Shown: one piece after another, positions 47,297-57,888 of the stretch
How positions within the stretch are numbered: the first letter of the stretch is position 1
Layout of the letters: the number at the start of each line of letters is the position of its first letter
Assembly (NCBI GenBank): GCA_018389105.1
Contig: JACATO010001120.1
Coordinates: forward strand, 434,001 to 498,000
Length of the DNA stretch: 64,000 nucleotides
Direction of reading: 5' to 3'
Origin: Nautilus pompilius
Taxonomy: Eukaryota; Mollusca; Cephalopoda; Nautilida; Nautilidae
Translations under genes and position numbers: made by a program
Notes under the pieces: generated by a model
What the model saw: only the letters and a program-made list of their open reading frames with translations
Database searches by the model: none
What the model was told of the DNA's origin: nothing

Positions 47297-49926
47297 AAAA
47301 TCCCTGCATCCTCCCTCGAGCGAGAACTGTTGATACAGCTGGAGGATTTCAAATTTAATTTATTTAATGGAATGACTAGCAGATCGTGTTTAAACAATGG
47401 GGCGTCACGTGGCAGTTCTGCAATAAGCCATCCGAGCGGCTGGTCTGCGCCATGATGATCGAAGATAATTTAAATATAAGAAAAACGCGGAAGAAACATT
47501 CAGAATGCTTGCAAACTAATTTCTTCAAAGACTGTAATCCCCCCCGACATTATCTCTATAGCGCCCTTTAAAAGCTTTTTTGTTGTTGTTGTTTTGTTTT
47601 TACATGTTTCCATGCAATAAGAACGTAGACCTTTCTGATGCCAAGATCTGTCGAACCAAGGCGGCGCCTGCTCAATCGTGGAGATTTAATATCTATTTTT
47701 TTTTTTTAAATTATTTCTTTCTGCTTCCTATTGACCTCTGATGTTTTCATTCCCCGACAAACCTTTCTAATTACAGCACAGCGTCGAAAGATTATTACAC
47801 CCGGGGTATCCATCACCGAAAGAAAGGCTCTGAAGATCGCTCACCGAAGTTATTGGTATTTCGCATGCCTACCTACGAGCGAATTAATAATTTTTAAATA
47901 TTATGATATCTAAAAGCTCATTACCAAGTTATTACGGGAATAACTGCCAATAGTTTTTTAAAAAAAAAATTAAAAAGTCATTTTGCTAAACTAGGAAATA
48001 GTCGTCTTACTTCGTTTGGGAAAGTTAACTGAGAATGGGGTCGTAAACAACTGACTGTTTTACTTGGTAGCCAGCTAAACAGACTGTAGCATCACAGGAA
48101 CCCTTTTCTTAAGGAACATTACCGGTATGTCGTGCTTATTCGGGAGATAGCCCCGTGTGTGACGAAATGATCGACGCCTTGGGCACTACTCGGTTACCGA
48201 AATTCTGGCAAGCGATCTTCTTCTTCGACCCGAGGGTCTTCAATCGTCGTCAGTCCTACACGAGCAGAGCTGCAGCAACAGGTTTCTATTTCCACTTTAT
48301 GCCGTAGAATTCTGCCATATTCAGAGAGTCGTTTATCATCGCAACTAGTTTTCTCCACACACACAAATATTAAAGTGTGTGGAGGCAGATGGGCTCAGTT
48401 CACCTCTCTTGATAAGATAATTGAAAGTAAAACGACTGGTCTCTTCCCTTAGCTGGCGACTGGGCGATTATAAAGGCGCTGATGATGGGCGAGAACGCGA
48501 TAACATAAAACCCACAAAGAAACCGTTTCACGGCTGATCGGCTGAGAAGCGATTAACGAGCAATGCAGTTAACAGCCCCGTCAACAGTGAAAAGTGACTT
48601 TGATCTCTTTGCACCATAACATCCACTTCTAATTTGTCCGACAAAAGGCGCCAGCGAACGAGACATTAACGATAAGCCCTCCCACACGGAAGTCGGTGCG
48701 ATATTAAGCCCAGACAGTTTATTAAACATCTTAGCAGCAATTTGTCGAAATTACACTAATCTACTCGAAATACGATAAGGGCTTGAGAAATCCAGAGGGC
48801 AGGAATTCTAAAATTACTTGTCCAAAAAGATGATTATATATATTTTTTATTAAAAAAAGCAGAAAGTCTGATCGAATCGGCTGATATATAGATTTATAGT
48901 TATTTTATAAACTGGCAAACATAAGCAATTCAGCTAAATGAGGTAATACGTTATTAAAGATTTTTATTAGAAAAATGTTACTCCGCCTAATGAACGCAAG
49001 TGCAAAACCCAAAATTTCTCCGAAAATAATAAGCAAGCGCTAACAATAAACAGCGTGTACAAAATAATATTTAAGATCATAGTTATTAAGTCAATTATTT
49101 ATTTATTTATTTTTCTTTACCATTGAACGGGTCTCAAGCCGCCATCGTTTTTCCTAGGATGCACTGTGTGACCGCCGTATTTTATGACCAGCGAGTGAAC
49201 GAGGACAAAGAAGTTATTACTGCATTTTCTTTGGATTCCCGTAATAAATAACAACAATAATAAATGGGGCCCGGGGATGAAAATGAGAGAAGGTAATTAG
49301 CGACAGCATAATCTTCCACGACCAGACATCGGAAGAAAACTGCTGGGACTGGCAAACTCGACCCGTACATTATCCAGGAGAACAGATGGGGGCGTCTCGC
49401 ATTCATGTGCGACGATGTGATAACTTTTTTTTGTTTGTTTCTATGGCCGACTTCAGAATTTCAAAAGCTTTTACAACCAGTGTTTGTTTGCTGTTGCGTT
49501 TTTCTTTCTTTCGGTGACTTGTCGGTGGTACAACTGTACCAGAGGGGCCAGCAAAGGATAGCGAAGAAGCGTTTTTCTAGCCCCGACACCCTATTTGAAC
49601 AAGCACCATTGTATTACGAGATGAGCAAAAAACATTCTGCTTTGTTATAAAAAAATGTTGGTATTTTAAAGAAATATCTATTTAGCTTTTTCCCTAATGA
49701 GTTATATATATACACACACCTTTTAATTTAGTTTTTCTTAACATGTTAGGATATTGCAAGGGGAGACAATGCAGAGCGATATTACATCATATCACGCCCT
49801 TCTGAATACGTGACGTCAACGATATTTAGACGTAGCCTTGTAAGTTATTCTCCATAATGTTATCTTTCTATTAAACAAAACAAAACAACACACAAAATAT
49901 ATCAGAAATTAGATAGATTAATTATT

Positions 49927-49941
49927 CAAGATGGCGGCAAG
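49927..49941 (+). promoter_or_regulatory. YY1-like motif (CAAGATGGCGGCAAG)
   Basis: The sequence matches the strong YY1 consensus AAGATGGCGGC, which in animals lies just downstream of many transcription starts and often overlaps the start codon. Here the ATG is followed by a short frame (GCG GCA AGT CTT GCT ACG TAA). It sits at the point where CpG density falls sharply to the right. A plus-strand promoter is possible, but no first exon or TATA box is identifiable. Confidence 0.35.
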
Positions 49942-50169
49942 TCTTGCTACGTAATTTAGCCGGTATAGGGTTAGCCTTCTGGACTGAGTCTTAAATTGAG
50001 CTTAAGTTCTATAGCTAGTTACTGCTTCTGGTAAGTAGGGTAACCTAGAAATATTAAATGCTTTAATGAACTGGTTTATTCAAAGAAGTTGCTGGTAATC
50101 TTATATACCATACTCTGCAGGCTTGGAAACTATGCTCAGATGTGTTCATATTTTGGTTAGAGAGGACCT

Positions 50170-50990
50170 TGCATTTTGAGGGAAAAAAACCCAAACATTT
50201 AACACAGAACAATGTGGTTCAGACCATCAGAAAGGTGAGAGAGAGAGGGGACCGCCACTAGCTTTCAGTGTGCTGTTCATAGCATTACCATTTCTAGAGC
50301 TCTAAGATACCATCAGGTTGGCCAGTTCATGGAGCTCTCGTGCGGATTAGTATCTTGTCAGAAGAACCCCCCAAAAAATAAATAGAATTTCAATAGTAAA
50401 GGTTTCATTCTAGTGTTACATGGTTCAAATTAACACTGCTACAAATTCCTCTAACATGACCCTGATCAGCAGATACACATGCAATAGAAAAAACATCATT
50501 ACAACTGTAACTTGAACAACTTGCGCCCCATGTTCTTTTCACCAAGCACAGACAACCAGCTATGGATGAGCTTGTCTGGAGGAAAAATGGAAAACAATCT
50601 GCTAGCCATGTCATTACTCAGCATTATCACTTTGCTTGGAGAATCCTGATGCATTTGCTGGCATTTAAGTTGGCTAAAAAATATTGATCATGCCATTATA
50701 GTAGTGTCATCACTAGTGTCCGATCATTATGCCTATAATCATCCCTCTGGTCCAATTTCATCTTTATGGAATGCCTGTTTTCACCATACACACTGTCAAT
50801 GCAGCAGTTCAGATCTACATCATCACTTCATTATCGCCAAACATAAATCCTACTGAATGTTTGAGAAATGCTAGAGGGGTGTTTGTGGTTGCCAAATCTC
50901 TTGATCAGCTGGAAGTGGCCCTGATTGAAAAATAGTGCAACATCCTATGACAACTTGATTGCCTAATTTGGCTGATACCAAGATGAGAGA
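50170..50990 (+). pseudogene. Tc1-like transposase remnant, strongly eroded
   Basis: Near 50,820-50,940 the plus strand reads SLSPNINPTECLRNARGVFV followed by AKSLDQLEVALIEK. This fits the SPDLNPIE-x-LW-x-x-x-x-x-x-V block with the catalytic glutamate, then the N-x-x-x-LE-x-x-x-x-EEW segment of a Tc1-type transposase. Upstream blocks are not reliably readable. It is very old. Short GAGAGAG tracts near both ends of the region could be trivial. Confidence 0.5.
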
Positions 50991-51059
50991 GAGAGGGCTT
51001 GTATTGGGGTATGTTATGATCACATATTATTAAAGCATTTTCTCCCTATGTCAGTTTGT

Positions 51060-51725
51060 CTGTGATAGTTTTTAAATTTCCTGTATCACATGCTTGATTC
51101 AGGCCATTTGGTTTTTATCCAACAATTTAACTCAGTATGCAGACACTTTTCAACCAGAATATGAATGATGCATCACACAAGCAATGCTTTCAAGCTCACA
51201 GATATTGTGCAATACAACAGCATAAGCCTGGTGCCCTTTCAGTAAGCAGATAACAGAGTGGCACTGGAAATCTGAGAATGTTGTCGAGGTAGAGTTCATG
51301 ACACACCGGCACAAATCACCACCACCAACTGCACGATTGATGGACAAATCCTAGACCAAAGGTACCATGCAAGACATGGAAAAGTGGTGAATCTGCCACA
51401 GGTCAGTGTGGATCTCTTCTAAGCAACCTTGAGACCACAATGGTAACGAAAGGTGTTTTGCCAACAAGATGATGTTCCACTGCATTTTTATCGAGATTCA
51501 TGGGCATTTTAGACGAACAGTTTACTGGGGGGATGACATGGACCAGTTGAACACTCAACACTCCTTCTAGATCTCTTCCTCTCTCTCTGTTTGTTTTGAA
51601 GGACAAAGTGCATGACGAAACTAGCTACCATCCACAAACACCAACAGCTATTCATGTGAAAACACGTCACACTGTTCACCATGTCTGTGTGGATGCCGAC
51701 AGTGGACATTTTGAACATCTACTGT
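51060..51725 (+). pseudogene. Tc1/mariner-type transposase remnant with internal deletion
   Basis: Near 51,285-51,385 the plus strand reads VEVEFMTHRHKSPPPTARLM and then TKGTMQDMEK, an N-terminal helix-turn-helix block (F-x-x-PPPTRKTI-x-x-x-x-x-KF-x-x-x-G-T-V). Near 51,455-51,720 it continues as DDVPLHFYRDSWAF, then HGPVEH, then LKDKVHDET, ending with GHFEHLL and a stop. These match the D-G-A-P-x-HF, R-GPI-WP and LK-x-KVY blocks and the final GAHIEHL of a Tc1/mariner-related family common in arthropods and other invertebrates. The linker and the first catalytic aspartate are missing, so the copy carries an internal deletion plus stops. Confidence 0.62.
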
Positions 51726-52560
51726 AAGTGAAATGCATCATGCTTTCAGTGTCTGAAGTATAAAGCAGAAATTCTATCTAGCAAATGTCTATCTGGGACA
51801 ACCTGTACAATTCACATTCAAGGATCAGCTTTCTATAATCAGTTGTAAATAAAGAGTTTAAAAAAACTGAGCTAATCTTCAAAACCAACATAAAACACAG
51901 AATTCAGTTTGGAATAAGCTTGCCTTCTCTCTCTATATATTTTTAAAACTATAACAGTTACAAGAACTTACAGAACTCACTTTAATGTTTATTTTCAAAA
52001 GTTCATCCCATCATGCGATCACTGAACCCTGCTGTTAGAAATCAATATGTAATAGAGCTTATGAAAAGAAATGAATTGAATTTCTTGAAAAAATTACTTT
52101 AATTCTGGAGCATCACAAAACAGCTAAAAAGAGAAACTCTGCATAACTTCATTTGCAAAAAAAAAGACAAAAAGGCCTTTGAATCCAGTAACTTTATTAC
52201 AAATTTTAAAGCAGAAATGAAAAGTTGATCTTTTCAAAAGAGTTTGGTGTCACCAAGTGCTCGTCAATTTTAAAAAGGCCAGTGAGACAATCAAAGTACA
52301 TCACTCTGACAACGAAGAACAATTTTTTTAAAGAAATTCTTCTCTGTATTAAAAAAAATAAACCAACTTCCAATCTTCATATTAAAGGCACTTTTAATAA
52401 CCATACTACTAAATGATTTTGAAGCTTGATTACCAACAAACCATGAACATTATATGTAATAATACTGCAAGATGATTTTGGGCCCTACTCCTTGGAATGC
52501 TTACCCAACAACATAACCATATTTCCCCCAGTCTGTCAATGTTTGAAATGCTCATGAATA
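51726..52560. other. Spacer between transposon remnants
   Basis: CpG-poor AT-rich DNA. A 63-codon frame at 52,225-52,416 (K and T rich) has no recognisable motif. Nothing else is supported. Confidence 0.45.
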
Positions 52561-53520
52561 TATAAACCCCTGATTTTCATCTGACTGGGCTACACACTAA
52601 CATTTGAGTAGGAGTTCACTGCCAAATCAGTCACTTTTGATTGACAAACCACAAAACTTGCTAAAGGCATCAATCAGTGTGCTGCAGATACACTGAGTGC
52701 TAAGCCAGACCATCATTTCTAAAGCCTGAACTTGGCATCAGATCTTTGGTAGTTCCGCTAGACAACACATTAGGAGCTGATCCAAATCAACAAATGTATC
52801 ATCAAGATCATTTTTTTTTTTTTACAAGAAACCATTTCTGGAGAGAACAGGTGTCAATGCCTCAACACAAACTGTAATAATCTGCTTTGGGCTAATGGTA
52901 TGTAGTCAAGAAAAGCCTGTATCCACCTACCATTAATCAGTGGTTCCACCAATGGTGCACTGACACCAGGCTATAAAGAATGGACTATAAGTGACAGGAC
53001 TCCTGAACTTTTCAAATGGTGAAAATGTGGAGAAGGCCAAAGGACAGGCTTCAAGATGCCAATGCTGCTGAACATGACAGCTATGGAAGGATTAAGTGTG
53101 GATGGTAAAATTCATCTCTGTCCCAGAACAGCACCATAACAGGTTTAAGACACAGAAATAAGATCCTTTTTCACGTAAGGACATATACAATGATGATTTG
53201 GGGAATAACATAATTCTTGAGGAAGATGACACCTCTTCACATTGTGACCAGCTAAGTGACTACTATCTGAAGCAGGAGACAATTGCCCATGTGCAATGGC
53301 CACCATATTCTCAAGATCTTAATTAAGGCAAACATGTTCTGAGCATATTCTAAGCCACCATTATAAGATGCAGTACCACAAACCTTGCAAGAATTTGGTA
53401 ATGCCCTTGTAGAGAAATTAGATAATCTAGTTCAGATCAACATTCAAAGACTCATCATAAACATGAGATGTTATTTCCAAACTGTCAATCATACTAGAGG
53501 TTCTCACACAAAATGCTAAA
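52561..53520 (+). pseudogene. Tc1-like transposase remnant
   Basis: Conserved Tc1 blocks follow in order on the plus strand. TQTVIICFGLMVC near 52,865 fits the second helix-turn-helix. MWRRPKDRLQDANAAEHDSY near 53,025-53,085 matches the VWRRPGERFADANVVEHDRY block. LRHRNKILFHV fits QRYRDEIL-x-x-V. Near 53,260-53,325 DYYLKQETIAHVQWPPYSQD then LN ends in a stop where the catalytic glutamate should be. The C-terminal segment (53,368-53,520) reads QTLQEFGNALVEKLDNLVQI, IQRLIINMRC and HTRGSHTKC, ending at TAA, an excellent match to the Tc1 C terminus (A-RGGHTRY). Multiple stops and shifts make it dead, but its order and length are nearly complete. Confidence 0.85.
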
Positions 53521-56500
53521 TTAATTTCTGAATAGGTATTTGCCACATTGGAGCAAAATGTCAGATTTTTTACACAGACTTGATAGCATAATGCCTGTTT
53601 TTGAAGGGTGCCTCTGTTAGTCTATTGTGACAATTGCCAACAGTAATGTTTCCTTATAGTCCACACACATTCTAACTTTCTTTTCCTCATGGTACCTAAC
53701 AATATGACAAGAGACATTGTATCTCTTCGTTTTTAGCAATTTTTTTTTGCAGTATATAGAGAGAAAAATCTTTTTGATCTCAAAAAGAGATGACCCTGAC
53801 CAAAACTAAAAGTGCATTTCTTGTCTCTAGTTTTATTTTCTATATGAAAGTGGAATCTGACAATTTCCTTTTAAATAACTTGTTATGGCTAACCTTCAAC
53901 AATTATTTCCTCATTAGTACACATGCCTGCTTCTGCAGCATTCACTTAATGAGATACTTCTTGTCATCAGTGTACATCATCTTCACTGCTCAATTGTGGA
54001 TAATGCCAGACTACCTACACAAGACCTAGGCTATTACTGTGTTCCAATGTTGATGTTTATCAAGCTCAAGCAAGAAATAACAACAAAACTATCATCTTTT
54101 GCAGAGATAGAAGACATATTATGTACATATATTTCTGTACTTAAAATATACACATTAATAGTAGTCAAAATTATTTCATCACCCAAAATAATTGACTGCT
54201 TTTCTAAAATGTAATTACACCAATACTTGAGCATATTTGTTGTTGTCTGTTTATATTTTTTTTTTGGTTTTTCCTCTAAAATAAATTTGCCTACATTTTG
54301 TGGTGCATTTGGTGAAATTTACTACTTTTTTTAACTCTACAACTACAGCTTCCCAAAGAATAGAAGAGGATGTTTAATACAGAAGTCACATAATAAAACC
54401 AATTAAGCACTGTTTTAGATACTTATGATCTAAAGGAATAGTTTTCACATAATACATAAGGTAAAGCAATAACTCTGGCCATCAGATACTTATCTTTTCA
54501 ATTCTACTTCAGTAAATATTCTTATTCAAATATATTTTTTTTATCTAATTATGTCACTTTAAGAAAATAAATATCAAAATTGCTCATCAACAGATCTGGA
54601 TTTAAAGTCTGACAATTATAATCTAAGGGAGATAACTCTTATTATAAAAATTTTAATTTAAAACTTTTGCATTCAATAATTTAGTTCAATCCCAGAATCC
54701 TCTCCAAGATATGCTATAAACTATAGGATCTAACTATCTGACAGGACCTTCCTAGAAGTCTGATAGTTGAGTAACAGAATAGGCCAAAGTACACTGAATT
54801 TAATATGACTGCACCCATTTCCTGTGACAACAAAATAAACTTGGCTTGTAATCCTTAACCTGGGAATGGGATATGAATCCAAAGATCCAGATCACTTCTC
54901 ATAGTCAAGTTCATGTGCCACATGATGAAAGGAAAGATGATCCACCAATCATAAGATGGTGTTTTTTGTATTAGACCACAGAGGTTCCTTTATACATTAT
55001 TTATTTCATACCATTAGCTACAGAACCACCAAATCAAATCAAAATGGCAATTGATCAGATTAGCTACATCTTCCTGCTGAGCTGAGGTTAGTCACTGCAG
55101 TGAAATGAAAGTTTATTCCACATTACAAGAATTTATTGGCAGTTGGATAAAGTTGTTCAACCCCTTGAGAAGCCAGCCTGTATATTTATGAGCTTCCTAC
55201 AGCTTACAAAACCTTGGAAATGTATATTCACAGGATTATTCTGTAAGAATCAATACACACACTCCCAATCAATATAAGTAAGTACTCTTCAAAGAGCTAA
55301 ACAGCATCAGTTAATAACAGAAAACACTGGTAAACCAGACACCAGTCAAGAGATCATTAGAGTTGTAAAGAAACCATTTTTGAGAAGCCAAAAGAAATCA
55401 CTCTACCATGTCTCACAAGAATCGAACATTTGCTTTTCAACAACAAAGCAGTTGGCAGTCTCGTCTCATCATATCCCAGTTCAAGACACTGGCAAGCATA
55501 TATGATTGATGAATGCTATATCACTGAAGCTAGTGAATATACAAAAGTTTAAAAACTGATTGCTGCAGGACTTAAAAACAATTAAGCACATGAATTTGTA
55601 ATACTATTTATTGTTGTCATCTAAATACTGAGTGGTTTTATTGTATAATAAGCATACTTGTATGTCTTTTTAAGCGTTTTCTTCAACAACCCCAATCACT
55701 CTTTAATAAAACACTTTAGAAAGATTTTGGACAGTTTAAATTTTACATATAAATTCTGAATTTCACTTCTGCCAATATTTTCAGAGTTTGCAATCATGGC
55801 TCATCAACCTAACCTTGCTTATCTACTTTTAATCACCAATAGCTTGCATCCACACTTTAATCTTCTCTCACTAATACTTTCTACATCTATAAAATGCAAA
55901 ATTAAAAAAACAATGAAAACCAAGACTATTACACACACACATTGGTCAGAATCAAGGTGGGTAAATAACCTTCTTTGTAGGTTTCTGCTGCAGTCATTTG
56001 TCACGATACCTTTGTAAAAATCTAAACGCTCAATGCATCCAGACCTTACATACAGTGAGTATCATTTTCCAGTGTGGAGCATTTCATTAACCTACCGCAG
56101 GTGCCCGTTAAATACTCTCCTGACCAAAGCTGGAGCAGCTGATGTATAAGCAGGTTGCTTGCTTGGACAAAGCAAACTCCATGCAACTTACTGAGTTGTC
56201 GCACAAAACTACTTCTTGTGAGTAAAATCCCATGACAGGATTTCATAACCAGACATTGTACGCTTTATATGTGCAGATGTTTATTATACACCGGTACTGA
56301 ATAAAACCTTAAACACTTTACTAGTGCCATTAATTTTTTTTTTTTTGAATAAAGATAGAAATATTGGACAATCTTTAATAAAAAGTTAGTTTAAATACAC
56401 TTGTACATGACATCATAAAGGTAGCAAAAAATCCAGAACCACTGGTCCCATAGGATCACGTCAAATCAACAAAATACCTAGAATACGAGTCAATCACTTT

Positions 56501-57521
56501 ATTTCTGTTTAACATGCTAATTAATGCATTATGTAACAATTAACACAGTTGCTCAAGTTTTGTAGAAACTGCAGTAAGATAGGCACAAGTATATTGAGAG
56601 AACACAGATTACAACAAAACCGTTGCATGGAGCAAGATTTCCACGGAATATTTCATATAATTAGCAAATTCCTTGTCTGAAGTGTATTTTCAGGAATGCG
56701 ATTTCATGCAAACCTGAAAAATTTTGTCTGTAAAGAAGAAGTTTCAACCAATGTTCCTCAAGCATCTTTCCTAGTCCGTACTGTGCCCTTTAATTTATCT
56801 ACCAAAGTCATCCTAATTATGTGAAATATCGAAAAATTAATTGACTTTCTGCTGCATTTAAAACTGTCCACAACAAAAGTGTTGTATTTGGATCTTCAAC
56901 TTGAAAATGGTGCTATTATTTAGAGATTTGTTAAGAAACCCTTCCTTCTCATCCTATCGTCTCCAATACAATTATTGTTTATTAATTTTCTTCTAAAATC
57001 ATTTTGAAAGTTGTCCTTTTGCTTTATCTTAATTTAAAAAAAAAAAAAGAACATTCTAAAAACTCCAAGTTAATGAGACAGGATGTAGTACACCTAGCAA
57101 TTTACTGGAAAAGCTACGTGAAGTTATCTGCATAGAGTTAGAATACAATGTTCACCAGTCAGCAAAGTAAAAAATAAAATATGGTAGAGAGAGGAGAGGG
57201 AGAAGAAAGAGAGAGGGGAGAAGAGAGATACTGACCAACAGATTTTGATATTTTCTTTTGCTTTTACTCTCAATATGAAGGCTGTCAAAAACTGATGTTA
57301 TGAATCAATCTTCAATACATAGCGAGGAAAGCCAGAAAAAAAGGGGGGGTTTGTATTTATCCCAATAACTGTTCCGCCAATAAAAATAAAACAGCCTAAT
57401 TGAGGAGAATCGGAGTCAGCTTGTTTGTTTTTTAAATTTGGTTCCAGCAACCTGCATGAATGAGAATCCAGCAATACTCTGTACATTCTTAAAGTCATAA
57501 CCGCTGATAAACTGCAGCTTA
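53521..57521. other. CpG-poor DNA downstream of the myosin gene
   Basis: No exon, transposase or RNA gene was recognised. Frames at 53,790-54,234, 55,796-56,017 and 56,046-56,246 are short and motif-free. CpG dinucleotides are nearly absent in several hundred-base stretches (for example 54,061-54,120 has none). Part of the right side may be the myosin 3' untranslated region if a distal polyadenylation site is used. Confidence 0.5.
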
Positions 57522-57531
57522 TTTATTTATT
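57522..57531 (-). terminator. Candidate polyadenylation signals for the myosin gene
   Basis: On the minus strand two overlapping AATAAA hexamers (57,522-57,527 and 57,526-57,531) lie about 250 bases past the stop codon at 57,781. Other AATAAA hexamers occur farther on, near 56,495, 56,280 and 55,610, so a longer 3' end is possible. Confidence 0.35.
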
Positions 57532-57780
57532 CTTCTTCTGAATGCAGCATTAATTCATGGGACAAGATCATTTACACACAAGCATTTAACTATACACATT
57601 TCCTTTAATTATGTACAAGCCAGATATAACTAAGAAATAATTTACAGTATGCATAATGAAAAGGTTTATGTATATATATATATAATATATTACAGTGCAA
57701 TGCGCGTGTGTTTTTCCACCCTGGATTAAATGTTCTCTGCACAGTAAGTGCTGGTGGTGGATTCACCCACCCACTAGAGT

Positions 57781-57888
57781 CTAGATGGAGTCAGGCAAAC
57801 AGTCAGTCAGGCTACACTGCAGCTCTCTGTTGTGAACAATGTGAGCATTCCTTAACACACTGGGTCTCGTGTGGAACTTCATGGGTAC
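57781..57888 (-). CDS. Myosin terminal coding exon
   Basis: The acceptor is TTTTTGTAG at 57,889-57,890 followed by GTACCCATG. The exon starts in phase 0, matching the phase-0 end of the preceding exon, and gives 35 codons from VPMKFHTRPSVLRNAHIVHN to a TAG at 57,781-57,783. Other frames stop early. The K-F-H-x-R-x-S-x-LR-x-A-x-I pattern is the main argument for class XIX. Confidence 0.7.
   Translation of the reverse strand, partial: VPMKFHTRPSVLRNAHIVHNRELQCSLTDCLPDSI

Larger units (their letters stand above)
46621..50169. other. Intergenic DNA without a recognised gene
   Basis: Listed separately are a GA repeat (47,273-47,296) and a YY1-like motif (49,927-49,941). Frames at 46,804-47,169 overlap on both strands without motifs; the 46,388-46,618 frame may hold the last shreds of the Helitron helicase. 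No gene is supported. Confidence 0.5.
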
